Notes under the pieces: generated by a model
Told to the model about the DNA's origin: nothing
What the model saw: only the letters and a program-made list of their open reading frames with translations
Databases searched by the model: none
Made by a program: the position numbers and the translations under genes
In this document: piece by piece, positions 46,241-57,282 of the stretch
Position numbering within the stretch: position 1 is the stretch's first letter
Layout of the letters: every line of letters begins with the position of its first letter
Source: Serripes groenlandicus
Lineage: Eukaryota > Mollusca > Bivalvia > Cardiida > Cardiidae
DNA: 64,000 bases
Reading direction: 5' to 3'
Assembly: GCA_031761405.1 (NCBI GenBank)
Contig: JASEVX010000008.1
Coordinates: 46,583,419-46,647,418 of the forward strand

Positions 46241-47731
46241 TTGAAACCTTTCTGCTTTAGACATATTGGCAAATCTTGTAAAAGGAACAGTGTAGTCCCA
46301 TGTAAAGGTTGGCATTTGTGTAAAGAACGAAGAACAGTAAATTCATTTTGTAAAGCAGAACAAACAATCATTCAAACTGTACAATCTGAATTATTTGACT
46401 CGGAAATAAATTGTTTATTGCGTAGTGATCGTTTGAAGAAAAACAGTTCAATATCTGCTTTAAACCCATTTTTAGACACAGATGGACTTTTGAAAGTAGG
46501 TGGTCGATTTAGACATGCAAATATGTCTAAAGCAGAAAGGCGGCCAGTGATCATTCCGAAGAAAAGTCATATTGCACTTTTATTAATTAGATATTTTCAT
46601 GAAAGAGTAAGGCATCAAGGGAGACAACTTACAGAAGGCGCAATTCGATCAGGTGGTTTTTGGATAATCGGTGCTAAACGTTTGATAGCATCACTTATTC
46701 ATGATTGTGTCAAGTGTCGTAAACTGAGATGCCGCTTTGAAGAACAGAAAATGGCAGACTTGCCATCGGATCGCGTCAACTTTGCTGCTCCATTCACATA
46801 CACGGGAGTAGATTGTTTTGGCCCTTGGACAATTGTTTCAAGAAGAACGCGTGGTGGATTAGTAAACAGCAAACGTTGGGCTGTGTTATTCACATGTTTG
46901 ACTATTAGGGCTGTTCATGTAGAAGTTGTAGAAGATAAGAGCTCATCAGCCTTCATAAACGCGTTAAAGAGATTCACATCAATTCGTGGTGAAGTGACAG
47001 AATTTCGGTCTGATAGGGGCACGAATTTCATAGGTGCAGTTAATGAACTGAACATAAATACCATCAATGTGGAGGATGATTCCATGAATGAATATCTTTT
47101 GAGAAGTAAGACTATCTGGAGATTCAATCCACCATACTTGTCAAACATGGGAGGCGTCTGGGAGCGAATGATCAGGACAATACGCAGTGTATTAGATTCC
47201 GTTCTTCAAGATCACGGCTGTAGAAACCTAACACATGACAACCTAGTTACATTCATGGCAGAAGTATGCTGTATAGTGAATAACAGACCAATTGTACCAG
47301 TATTTACAGATTCACAGGATACAGACTTACAAATACTTTGTCCAAATATGTTATTGACACAGAAGGGTGTCAATTGTTCAGAATCATTTGTAGAGTGTGA
47401 CGAGAATGTAGTATATAAGGCTCAGTGGCAAAATGTGCAAGTTCTAGCAGAAAGATTTTGGAAACGTTGGAAATGTCATTATTTGCAATCTTTAAAAGTA
47501 AGGAGGAAATGGGTTGATGCTAAACCTTGTATTGAAAATGGTGACTTTGTACTGTTGAAAGATAAAGATTTCTGTCGTAACGATTGGCCTGTTGGTGTAG
47601 TCACTAATGCAATTGTTAGTTCAGATAGAAAAGTCAGAAAGGTTCAGCTTAGAATTTTCAAAGATGGAAAACCAGTCACGTATACTAGGCCTATTAGAGA
47701 TTTAGTTTTGTTGCTAAAGAATAGTAATTGA
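46211..47731 (+). CDS. BEL/Pao retrotransposon polyprotein, 3' part (integrase + DUF5641), 5' truncated
   Basis: An open frame of 506 residues ends in a clean stop. Its nominal start is a GTG inside SINE sequence, so the first ~12 residues are not retrotransposon, and the first Met lies near residue 105. Residues ~80-120 carry the 'LNPFLDTDGLLKVGGRF' and 'VIIPKKSHI' pattern typical of BEL/Pao linkers. A zinc-binding HHCC follows (H130, H135, C166, C169). The DDE integrase core has D201 (TGVDCFGPW), D268 (FRSDRGTNF) and E318 (NMGGVWERM). From ~410 to 502 comes a DUF5641-type C-terminus (RFWKRW, then NDWPVGVV and TRPIRDLVLLL). Integrase joins element cDNA to the genome. Gag, protease, reverse transcriptase and RNase H are absent, lost at the gap or by deletion. 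The frame has no internal stops, so it is a fairly young copy or derives from an intact one. Confidence 0.93.
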   Translation: MSSANIFSDLLKPFCFRHIGKSCKRNSVVPCKGWHLCKERRTVNSFCKAEQTIIQTVQSELFDSEINCLLRSDRLKKNSSISALNPFLDTDGLLKVGGRFRHANMSKAERRPVIIPKKSHIALLLIRYFHERVRHQGRQLTEGAIRSGGFWIIGAKRLIASLIHDCVKCRKLRCRFEEQKMADLPSDRVNFAAPFTYTGVDCFGPWTIVSRRTRGGLVNSKRWAVLFTCLTIRAVHVEVVEDKSSSAFINALKRFTSIRGEVTEFRSDRGTNFIGAVNELNINTINVEDDSMNEYLLRSKTIWRFNPPYLSNMGGVWERMIRTIRSVLDSVLQDHGCRNLTHDNLVTFMAEVCCIVNNRPIVPVFTDSQDTDLQILCPNMLLTQKGVNCSESFVECDENVVYKAQWQNVQVLAERFWKRWKCHYLQSLKVRRKWVDAKPCIENGDFVLLKDKDFCRNDWPVGVVTNAIVSSDRKVRKVQLRIFKDGKPVTYTRPIRDLVLLLKNSN

Positions 47732-48376
47732 TGAGTTATATTGTAATACATGTATCATTGGAATCAATCTTGTCATAAACAGTCAAGTTTTCAACATTTT
47801 GTATAGATGTTTTATGGCATGTTCATGACATAGGACATTTTGCAAAATAGTTGAGAATGTAATTCATTTATATTACTGCCATGGGTCTTACAATTTTCAC
47901 TGTATGTTTTGCTGTGCAAAGGTTGCAAGCAATTGTCTTCACATATTTATATATGCCAAATAAGAAGTTATGTTTTTAAGTTTGTATCTTTAGTTGATAT
48001 GTATTGACAAGATTGGTCATTGTTAGTATATTGTTTTATATTGATCAGTGGTCTCTTTCTTCTTCTTCTTCTTCTTCTTCTTCTTTCTTCTTCTTCTTCT
48101 TCTTCTTCTTCTTCTTCTTCTTCTTCTTCTTCTTCTTCTTCTTCTTCTTCTTCTTCTTCTTCTTCTTCTTCTTCTTCTTCTTCTTCTTCTTCTTCTTCTT
48201 CTTCTTCTTCTTCTTCTTCTTCTTCTTCTTCTTCTTCTTCTTCTTCTTCTTCTTCTTCTTCTTCTTCTTCTTCTCTTCTTCTTCTTCTTCTTCTTCTTCT
48301 TCTTCTTCTTCTATTGTGTGAGTTATGTAGTTTGCTGGTAGTGATATTGCAAGCATTTGGAATACTGTGTAATATC
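47732..48376 (+). mobile_element. BEL/Pao 3' untranslated region
   Basis: The sequence between the stop codon and the probable LTR is non-coding and AT-rich, and holds a (TTC)n array. Confidence 0.6.
48057..48312. repeat. (TTC)n / (GAA)n triplet array, ~256 bp
   Basis: About 85 units with two single-base slips. Such purine-pyrimidine arrays can form triplex DNA. The F-, S-, L-, K- and E-rich frames here are artefacts. Confidence 0.98.
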
Positions 48377-48386
48377 AGGTGGGGAG
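48377..48386 (+). promoter_or_regulatory. Probable polypurine tract of the BEL element
   Basis: 'aggtggggag' stands immediately before 'tgtactgtcc', where an LTR could begin. In LTR elements such a tract primes plus-strand DNA synthesis. The match is by position and composition only. Confidence 0.55.
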
Positions 48387-48909
48387 TGTACTGTCCCCTG
48401 AGATCAATGTTTTCTTACTAGTACCCGAGGTACTTTGATGCGCATTGTATGTTTACTATCCCTTGCAATGTCGCGTGCAGCCGGGCTGCATTTATTCGTT
48501 TAAGCAGCAGCATCAAGCACCATGATCGTAAGTGATTTCAGTTGTATACTGCACTTTTATAGTTATACTAATGGTATATATATTGCTAGTGCAGTGATCG
48601 TCTGCAATAATGTTTATATCGGTATATTTCGTTTACGCGCTGTTGTTTTAGATGTGTTCGTACTCAAATAGGTTCGGACCTATGATACTTTCATCTATGC
48701 AGTGCAGACATGATACTTGTACACTGTAGATACTTACATGTACAATTGTCATGGCTCTTCAGACTCACATATATAATTTCTTTCTTTGGACCTTTACTTA
48801 TTATTTCCTCTTTCTCTATATTTTCAGTCTTACCACATCATCTCGCATCATTGTGTTCAGCAAATAAAGGGTTAAACTAGCTGTAGTATTTTTTGTTAAA
48901 TCGGCGACA
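48387..48909 (+). mobile_element. Probable 3' LTR of the BEL/Pao element (~523 bp)
   Basis: It starts 'tgtactgtcccctgagatca' after the purine tract and ends 'aaatcggcgaca' just before S2 SINE sequence resumes, giving TG...CA borders. An aataaa signal lies at about 48865. There is no 5' LTR in the window for comparison, so the borders are inferred. Confidence 0.55.
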
Positions 48910-48910
48910 G

Positions 48911-49150
48911 CATACAATGCGACACGCTTCCTTCTTCTTCTGCCAATGGGAAAGCAATACTGTTGAAAAACAGCCAACTACTATTCGTCTTCCATCAATG
49001 TTATAGCACCTAAGACAAAAAACCGCCAACCACTAGGACATACTGCAGTGTTGAGTACTGGTGTGAGAAAGCCGGGAAACACAAGGTTAGGCGAACCAGT
49101 CGCCGTTATAAGACTGAACAATTGGGCAATGTCAGAGTGAAACTCCGGCT
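48911..49150 (+). mobile_element. SINE, family S2, body and 3' end
   Basis: 'caatgcgacacgcttccttc', 'gagtactggtgtgagaaagc', then 'gccgttataagactgaac'. It continues the S2 head at 46160. The BEL element lies between the two parts. Confidence 0.65.
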
Positions 49151-49560
49151 AGACAATTGATTATATCAGATGATTTAATTAATAAAAGTCATTGTTAAAA
49201 TCTGCAGTCCTATTCCACCTTCTTCTATCAATGTGTAAAAAGGTAGCCAGTCGCAGTCGCTTTATTTGTGTTGATGATGCGTCTATTACCTTCCAATTGG
49301 CATGTCAGAGTGAAACCCCGGCTAGACAATTGATTATATCAGATGATTTAATAAAAGTCATTGTTAAAAGCTGCATTCCTATTCCACCTTCTCTCATCAA
49401 TGTGGAAAAAGGTAGCCAGTCGCAGTCGCCTTTTGTTGATGATACTTACATTATACCCTAATAGGCACGTCGGAATGTAACCCCGGCTGGACAATTGATT
49501 TTATCAGATCATTGTCAAAAGTCAATAGCTGCATTCGTCTTCCACCTTCTACGGCCAATG
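49131..49560. repeat. Tandem repeat, ~170-bp unit, from S2 sequence
   Basis: 'gtcagagtgaaac' at 49131 and 49304, and 'gtcggaatgtaac' at 49469, each followed by 'ccggctagacaattgatt' or a variant. Units contain S2-like 'aaaggtagccagtcgc'. Confidence 0.82.
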
Positions 49561-49708
49561 TGGTATATACAAGGTGTATTTCGAAAGGTAGTCAGTTGCA
49601 CCGAACACTGATCTGCGAAGAAGTGGTGCGAAAGGTCCGCAAACACACAGTGTATGGGGCCATGCCGTGATATAGCAGAACACGTTGTTAAACTAAACGC
49701 AATCAATT
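49561..49708 (+). mobile_element. SINE, family S2, 3' part
   Basis: 'aaaggtagtcagttgcaccg' to the 3' domain 'gccgtgatatagcagaacac' and 'gttgttaaactaaacgcaat'. It closes the preceding tandem block. Confidence 0.6.
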
Positions 49709-50460
49709 TTAGAATGTGCACTAAAACGAACATAAGTATAGATACATACATGTTACGATGTATGTCTGCATCTATGTATTCTGATCGAGATGCACTCTTT
49801 TGTTGTCAGAAAATTCTTAACACATGTTATGGCAATTTGGCGAAAGGTACATAACTAGATCAAACAATGGTACAGTTGATCAAGATATTTATCTTATACT
49901 CGATATTCCTAGAAATTATTCAAGGGAAGTAACTTACAGTATCAAAACTTCCTTTTCTCTATTAAGAGTTATTCATCTTTATATAACTACCGCGGTCATG
50001 ATTATGTACAGCAGCAATATATATCAGAATCTCATTCTTCTTCTTTAATTTCTTGGGGAGAACTTTAATTATATTGCAAATCGTGCAGATCAAGATCAGG
50101 TGCGCTGGTTCATACAAACAAGTAATTGACTCCGACATTGTATTGTTTTTCGTTTGTTATTAACGTAATTCAAACAACATGGACTACACTTTAATGTTAC
50201 TAATTTTCTGATATTCGCAACTTAAAAGACTTTTCCTTACGTAACATGTCATGTACGAGTTTAAACGACAAATGCGAACACTGTAGACGACCCAGATCAG
50301 CCGGTACATATTGGAATGTTTGGTATATTCTAATGTACTTTGATTCTCAAAGTGTACCTTATCAAGTCTGTTTTGACACTAATAATACAAAAAAAAAGCA
50401 TTTTAAGAAAACAAATAATAAACAAAATACATTACACAACATGGTATCGTTTTTCTTATC
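49709..50460. other. Unassigned non-coding sequence
   Basis: Nothing recognised. The small ORFs have no domains. Confidence 0.35.
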
Positions 50461-50750
50461 TTGGTCGGTAGCTCAGTCGGTAGCGACGCAGGCTCTCAAT
50501 CCAGGGGTTGTGAGCTCGAACCCCAGTTTGGCCAACATTCTTTCCGACGTTTGACAAAAGTTGCTGTGACAAGCGTCATTCATCTTTCACCAGTGGGCTT
50601 ACAGTCTATTTGGAAAATCAGCCAGTTGCTTGGAAAGAATGATGTGTGTAGTACTGGTGTGGGAACGCGAGGAAACACATGAGTAGGTGAACTCTCCGCC
50701 GTGATATTACTGAAAACTTGTTAAAAACGGCGTTAGCCCCAAACAATCAA
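50461..50750 (+). mobile_element. SINE, family S2, full length
   Basis: Head 'ggtcggtagctcagtcggta', B-box 'gtgagctcgaacccc', body 'ggccaacattctttccgacg' and 'agtactggtgtgggaacgcg', 3' domain 'gccgtgatattactgaaaac' then 'aaaacggcgttagccccaaa'. Reference copy for S2. Confidence 0.9.
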
Positions 50751-50817
50751 TCTTATCTTGGTCTTCAATATTCTGTGGTTATCATCTTATAAAGACCAGT
50801 ATATAATTTATAGTTTG

Positions 50818-50985
50818 GTGTTTTATGCCGCTTTCAAAAAGTTTAATCACGGTGATTCCTGGGTAATTTATCAGAACTGCTGGTCCATTTATCCTGACAC
50901 CAGCCAGTCAGTCGTAATGCTAAGCGCCAAGGAAGAAAGCCATTGGTACCATTTTTATGGTACATTTATGACCCGTCCGGCACTC
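50818..50985 (-). mobile_element. SINE, family S1, head missing
   Basis: Minus strand: 'ggtgtcaggataaatggacc', 'aggaatcaccgtgattaaac' and 'ttgaaagcggcataaaacac'. Confidence 0.75.
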
Positions 50986-51089
50986 AAGCTCGGTATATAA
51001 GTATGACTGATTAGTCAAATACGTGATTGCGATGATTCGAGAGCTCATCGACATTAGGGTTAACTTTAGTATAAACTAATTTCGTTTTA

Positions 51090-51277
51090 CATCGTTTGCG
51101 GAACAAGCTTTCATCTAATACTAATCCCACCCGATGTCTACCTTCTGGTGACTTTACCAGTATTCGCACCGTCTCTGTGTGTGGATAAATCCCAAAGGTA
51201 TAGCCCGATCATCATTGTGATCGAACCCGGGACACTTGGTACGAGATACCGACGCTCTAGCATTGCATCACCATCTT
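51090..51277 (-). mobile_element. SINE, family S4, full length
   Basis: Minus strand: head 'tgatgcaatgctagagcgtc', B-box 'cccgggttcgatcaca', then 'gaatactggtaaagtcacca' and 3' 'gatgaaagcttgttccgcaa'. Confidence 0.78.
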
Positions 51278-51309
51278 GGCGTGGTTAATTGATAAGCACT
51301 TCACCACGT

Positions 51310-51566
51310 GAGCCGTCCCACGAGAAAACAAACATCATTGACTCTGCGTAATGTATCGACCTAGATCGGCTTGCACAGTCCGCGCAGGCTAATCCGGGCC
51401 GACGCATTCTGTCTCAGGGGGTTAAAGGTATAGATTAATGATTTCTGAAACAGAAAATCCACAGGAGGCGAAAAGCGTCTGTCCAGGTTAGACTGCTAAG
51501 GCTGACCCGGGTGGATACTTTACGTACGCAGAGTCCACAATGTTGGTTTTCTCGCGGCACGGCTCT
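51310..51566. mobile_element. MITE family B, full length
   Basis: 'gagccgtcccacgagaaaac' at the left, 'ttctcgcggcacggctctt' at the right, with both internal palindromic blocks. Confidence 0.87.
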
Positions 51567-52067
51567 TTTGTAATCTTGAAAGGGTTTTAAGTATTGATTT
51601 TATATAACCCGACAAAGGTCCTACAATGCACTGACAGTCCTGAATAAGGGATGAATTAAAGAGAATCTATATATACATTCAAGCAGGCACTGTCAGTAAG
51701 ATGTTACAGGAAAAACACAAAGGGAGAGAACTCGTATGACAAAATTGCTGACAATTTCTCGATTATCTCCCTTATATCGGAGAGCAAATCTCATTGATTA
51801 TACTTATGCAACCGAATTTACAAAGCAAAATTAAACATTCATGACTGAGAATATTTTGTATTCATGAACACATCAATCCATCAATTCTTGCATAAAGTTG
51901 TTTATCTTGTGTATGAATGGGTGGTTATGTACACGTCTTGATTTAATTTTATTTATTTAATATCTTTTTTTTTTATTAATTTATTGATGTATTCAATCAT
52001 TCATTTATTTATTTATTGATGTATTTATATATTCATTCATTCATAATTCATATATCATTATTTCTTT
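51567..52067. other. Unassigned non-coding sequence
   Basis: Very AT-rich from 51950, with (atttatt)-like runs. Nothing else. Confidence 0.35.
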
Positions 52068-52212
52068 GGTTGATTGATTGATTGAATTAATTGATTAATT
52101 GATTGATTAATTGATATATTGATTGATTGATTAATTGATTGATTAATCGATTGATTAATCGATTGATTAACTGATTGATTAATTGATTGATTAACTGATT
52201 AATTGATTGATC
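52068..52212. repeat. (GATT)n-type array
   Basis: 'attgattgattaattgattg' and variants, with one-base shifts between units. Confidence 0.93.
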
Positions 52213-52560
52213 CATTAATTTACAATATACAATATCTTTATTCAGCATTAAACATCATATACAAACGTTTATAGCCTACATCAATTACAAAATACACATT
52301 TATAAGCCGTCATAACGACAACATGGAAATTAACCTTTAACATACATAATGATTAGCCGAGAAGCTAAAATTTAAATACAAAAATAATTTAAACAAATTG
52401 CAAGTTAACATTTACTGGTTTAATAAGTCATGTCTTAGTTTAGTCTTTTTATTCAGTTGTTTATCCATTTATTTATAAGGATCAACACAAATTAACAATT
52501 TCAATATATAACCTTAAAATTAACAATTAAGATCGAGGAACTTAAGCATATACAGCTCTT
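52213..52560 (-). mobile_element. Possible non-LTR retrotransposon 3' end
   Basis: On the minus strand the segment ends 'gctgaataaagatattgtat' then 'attgtaaatt', and next the GATT array, as in a LINE 3' end with simple tail. No coding part remains. Confidence 0.35.
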
Positions 52561-53090
52561 TGTTGATATACACACATATATACATGCATAAATTGTTAAG
52601 ACAGTAACGCTAGAGAAATAGTAATGTATTAGGTCTAATTTTACCTATGTTTTTAATGGGACGGGAGAATGCAGATATACATGTACACAAAATAACGAAA
52701 TATTCGGTAATTATGTTGAAGTTTGTTTGACATCTGTGTTGAATTTGTGTTACAATTACGAAAGTGATGTTTTGCGTTTTGGTTGCCAAAGGTATATAAT
52801 AAACTAGTCAATAATCAGTATAACGTGCATTTGTTTCACCAGAACATAGGCAATTAATTATGCACGGTTAATTACTCAGACGTCTTTATGTAAGCAAATA
52901 TGTATACCAAAATGTTTAAAATTGCTAGCGCGCAGTTAAAGCAAATTATAAACTAATGTAGACAAAGCTACAGAAAAAAACTTAAATTGTTTAGAAAGCA
53001 ATTAGAATATGTTTTCATTATTTATTTTCCTTAATGGTCGCATTTACATATAAATCTTTTCCAAAAAAAGAGTTAGTGAATGTTATATAT
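52561..53090. other. Unassigned non-coding sequence
   Basis: AT-rich. Nothing recognised. Confidence 0.35.
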
Positions 53091-53337
53091 CGAGGGCTTG
53101 GCGTGAAACGGTTGTAACTAAAAACCTATTTTAAAAACCCTGGTTTTGGGCCAATTTTGATCCCTTTGTAAACAATGCAAATGTAGGAGCCATTGCTCAA
53201 AACGAGCAATGGGACCTAAATTTTCATTGTTTACCAAGAAAAATGATTTGACGCTTATAAAGACTTTATGGCGAGGTGATTAACCTTGGTAAACAAAATA
53301 CCTATTTTACTTACAACCGTTTCACGCCAAGTCCTCG
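53091..53337. mobile_element. MITE family A with 4-bp target duplication 'atat'
   Basis: atat at 53087-53090 and 53338-53341. Ends 'cgagggcttggcgtgaaacg' and 'cacgccaagtcctcg'. The central hairpin has picked up mismatches ('aggagccattgctc'). Confidence 0.9.
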
Positions 53338-53596
53338 ATATAAACGTATAAAAATTCAAAATTCTCATTATAGATGCTTATGTTCACTTACACATGTTGA
53401 GACTACAGTGGATTCGCGATATCTAGAACGTGTTATAATTCGAATTTATAACTCAAACCGATTCATTGAACATATTATGTCTTTTGTAAACAGCTTTGCA
53501 GCAGTTCTGATGAATCAGACGAGAAATCAGAACAGCTGCAGCGCTGTTGTTTTCTGCCCTATGATATTATCACTAACTTGTTTTTATAACGAATAT

Positions 53597-54885
53597 TTAT
53601 AGGTTATTTAACAGTGTTCTGTACAATACGGATATATATTTGGACGAGTACACAGCTTGGAAAATCATATTGGACGAGCCGCTAGGCGAGTCCAATATGA
53701 TTTTCCAAGCTGTGTACGAGTCCAAATATATTCCGTATTGTACAGAACACTGTTAAATGATCTTTTTATTCTATACCTCGACTTTTTCCCCAAAATATAT
53801 TTTGTATTGTGCAGAATAATGTTAAATGACCTTTTTATTTTATACCTTCAAATAATTTCTGACACAAAAAGTGTTTTTTGGTTTCTGTTCAATTACAAAG
53901 TCATCTATTTCAGAATCGGATAACATTTTAGTTTCAGTGTTACTCCTTGTTTGCAAACGACAATAATGATCCGGTGACAACAGGAGCTTTATCGTAACGC
54001 TTTATCTAGAGCGCCTGTCGATTCAGACTTTCATTCGGAACCTTTTCACGCGCTTCGGTCTTTATCATAGGTTTAACATGGGACCTGTGAATCGTACAAT
54101 ACGAAAAGAATACGGGTTATTTTGTACGCGCGTGCGTCCCGATACGGAAATATATTGTACGGTCACATGATTCGAATGAGCGTCTACGATTGGACGTATA
54201 AATTAGGTATAGAATAATTATAGGTTATTTAACAGTGTTCTGTACAATACGGATATATATTTGGACGAGTACACAGCTTGGAAAATCATATTGGACGAGC
54301 CGCTAGGCGAGTCCAATATGATTTTCCAAGCTGTGTACGAGTCCAAATATATTCCGTATTGTACAGAACACTGTTAAATGATCTTTTTATTCTATACCTC
54401 GACTTTTTCCCCAAAATATATTTTGTATTGTGCAGAATAATGTTAAATGACCTTTTTATTTTATACCTTCTGTCGGCACGGCCTGCGCTAACCACCTTTT
54501 GAATATTCCTACATCACTTTTAGTTTTTTTCACAGTGTTTTTTGGTTTCTGTTCAATTACAAAGTCATCTATTTCAGAATCGGATAACATTTTAGTTTCA
54601 GTGTTTACTCCTTGTTTGCAAACGACAATAATGATCCGGTGACAACAGGAGCTTTATCGTAACGCTTTATCTAGAGCGCCTGTCGATTCAGACTTTCATT
54701 CGGAACCTTTTCACGCGCTTCGGTCTTTATCATAGGTTTAACATGGGACCTGTGAATCGTACAATACGAAAAGAATACGGGTTATTTTGTACGCGCGTGC
54801 GTCCCGATACGGAAATATATTGTACGGTCACATGATTCGAATGAGCGTCTACGATTGGACGTATAAATTAGGTATGGAATAATTA
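53597..54885. repeat. Tandem duplication of a hairpin-bearing element (622 + 667 bp)
   Basis: Unit 1 (53597-54218) and unit 2 (54219-54885) are almost identical. Unit 2 carries an extra ~45 bp near 54473-54535. Each begins with arms of about 75 bp ('aacagtgttctgtacaatac' to 'tcatattggacgag', loop 'ccgctaggc', then the inverse). Each ends 'gattggacgtataaattagg'. Confidence 0.92.
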
Positions 54886-55187
54886 AGTTTATTATATGCC
54901 TGTTTATTTTCCGGTGGAAATACACACAGATTGACATGCGCAAATACACCACGACAGATTAAAATTCCGTTTCTATATGCGGTGTAAATACAAGATTGTG
55001 ACGTCATACAGTGACGTGACCGGTTTGTTGATGATATTGGGCGGGGCATACGTATTGGAATGCATTATGGGGCGTGGCGTAATCATTGAAGCGATATTCA
55101 TCCGCCCTTCATAATCTTAATTTTACGGTTAATAAAATGTATACTCAATACATTTCGCTGCTCATAGATTGTAGGTATATAATAAAA
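54886..55187. other. Unassigned non-coding sequence
   Basis: Nothing recognised. Confidence 0.35.
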
Positions 55188-55350
55188 GGAATATTATGTT
55201 GTGGGGTGGATAATTGAGTTCGTATTAACGACGCGTAGCGTGGGGAAATCCATATCTCAACTCGACCTACGGTCTCGTAAGATATCGATTTTTCCACGCT
55301 ACTTGTCGTGGAATACAAACTCAATTATCCACCCCACAACATAATATTCC
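55188..55350. mobile_element. Fold-back MITE, 163 bp
   Basis: 'ggaatattatgttgtggggt' at the left has an exact inverse at the right end. The pairing continues with small mismatches almost to the centre ('tacggtctcgtaag'). Confidence 0.82.
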
Positions 55351-55454
55351 GTATATATTCAAAGCTGAGAATGCATACACGAGGTTGGTATAAATTATCA
55401 AGAAATCATGCGAACACGTCGCTAACCAGAGGTAGCGACTTCTACTTCAAGACC

Positions 55455-55670
55455 GAGTCCCGGTAGCTCATTCGGCGTCACTCGTCAATCGTCTTCCACC
55501 CATAGGATATCGGTCTATGCGGAAAATCATCCAGTTACTCGGAAAGACTGAGTTATATATGGAATACTGGTGTGAGAAAGCCAGGAAGCTTATAGGTAGG
55601 TGAACTGGCAGTCGAGATATAACTGAAACATTGTTGAAAACGGCGTTAAAACCCAATATATCAATTGATC
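55455..55670 (+). mobile_element. SINE, family S2, head shortened
   Basis: 'gtcccggtagctcattcgg', then a jump to the body ('atcgtcttccacccatagga', 'atactggtgtgagaaagcca') and 3' domain 'gttgaaaacggcgttaaaac'. The B-box region is deleted. Confidence 0.78.
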
Positions 55671-56074
55671 GATTTCGACTTATCGCGAGGCCACTGTATA
55701 AACAGAATCGAACATCTTCCAGTTATTCCTATCACTCAGTATTACTTAAAGATAATACTTTGAAAATTAACCCTAAATCCGCTATAATTTACTCTATACT
55801 ATTCACGTACATCATAATCGTATACGAAACTCTACACTTGCGATCACTGTGAACTAAAATCAGCTTGCATTATTCGTATGCACGTTCTCAGAAGAAGTCA
55901 TTGATGAAACAGAGGAAAGTACTAGCATATTCTCCCCTATTCAACAACAGTTCCACACTTCTATTTCAAAAATTGTCTATAAACGTTATAGATGTTCTTA
56001 TTTGTTTTCTTGGGATTTATGCCATTTCAACATTATGTCACTTATTTACTGGCCTCAGGCTATTTATTCGTGAG
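55671..56074. other. Unassigned non-coding sequence
   Basis: Nothing recognised. Confidence 0.35.
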
Positions 56075-56200
56075 CACTGGTAAACAAACCAGTACTAGTC
56101 TAAGAAAGTTGTCTTATCCAGGGGCACTTCACCTGTGCCGAGGCAAGCGGGGATCGATCTCGGGACTTGAGGTGTTAACGGCAAAACGGAAAGTAACTGA
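56075..56200 (-). mobile_element. SINE, family S3 remnant
   Basis: Minus strand: worn B-box 'cgagatcgatccccgc', then 'tgcccctggataagac'. Confidence 0.5.
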
Positions 56201-56627
56201 TAAGAATAGCCTTACGAATTCAGCCGGTAACCTAATTAATCGTTATCTCAATTTGGAGATCTATCTATACATCTTGGAACGGTTTATCATTTACGATTCG
56301 CCTCCTATCTAAGACAAGCGATCGTCGTATAAAATGACAAAAAGTGTAGGCGTCTATAGCCGATAGATGAACGTTCTCTTAGCTTGCATTGTTAACGCTT
56401 CCAAATGTCGTTGTCCAACAAGGCTCTTTGTAAACCTGCCAACTGATATCTTGCAATCTTCGGTTTACTTTTGTTGCTTTTCCTTCTTGTGTTATTCTCG
56501 TTTAGCTTTCTCTGCATGTACACTCCGCATTTACACTATGCATTTACACTCTTCATTTACGCATACATTAATCGTACGGGATCTTTAGCATAATACGCAC
56601 GTGACGATTACACTCATTTTCCTGATG
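56201..56627. other. Unassigned non-coding sequence
   Basis: Nothing recognised. Confidence 0.35.
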
Positions 56628-56852
56628 TGAGCCGTCCCTCGAAAAAACCAACAATATGGCCTCTGCGCAATGCATCGACCCGGTTCAGCCAGCCCAGTCT
56701 GCGGAGAGACTAATCCGGACCGACACATTCCGTCTCAGAGCGATAGAGGTATAGAGTAATGATTCCTGAAACAGAAAATCCAGAGGAGGCGAAAAGTGTC
56801 TGTCCGGGTCGATACGGGTCCACATTGTTGGTTTTCTTAGGGAGACGGATCA
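56628..56852. mobile_element. MITE family B with internal deletion
   Basis: 'tgagccgtccctcgaaaaaa' at the left and 'ttcttagggagacggatca' at the right. The second palindromic block is shortened to 'gtctgtccgggtcgatacgg'. Confidence 0.82.
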
Positions 56853-57025
56853 CATGATATTGTACAACGTAGTGAATATACATCTACAGGTACATACAGA
56901 TACAGACAGTACCAGTATCATCACAAACTATGGCAAGCCTTTTTACTATTTATTCGATATAAATTTATGACCAGTCGGCACTAATGCACAGCCTGATCAA
57001 AATATACAGTCTCACAATTTATTAC

Positions 57026-57282
57026 GGATGGTTCTCCTAAAGCGCTTCGACTCGGGTGTGGAAAGTCGCGGGTTGGATCCTCGACTGGGTCATGCTAAAT
57101 ACTTAAACAATGGTAGTAATGGCGATCCCTCATTTGCGTGTGTGGGACTAGCATTACGACTTACTCACTGGTGTCAGGATACATTGACCAGTAGTACTGG
57201 TAACTTACCCAGGAAATGCTTTGATATAACTGAAAATAAAGTTGAAAGCTGTGTAAAACACCATACAATCAAACACAGTACC
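57026..57282 (+). mobile_element. SINE, family S1, full length
   Basis: Head 'atggttctcctaaagcgctt', B-box 'gggttggatcctcgac', body 'actggtgtcaggatacattg', 3' domain 'tttgatataactgaaaataa' and 'gttgaaagctgtgtaaaaca'. Confidence 0.82.

Noticed and set aside
45925..46371. ORF running through the N gap
   Set aside because: Most of it is unknown sequence, and the rest is antisense to SINE and BEL sequence.
48004..48421. Poly-Phe, poly-Ser, poly-Leu and poly-Lys/Glu ORFs
   Set aside because: All are frames of the (TTC)n array.
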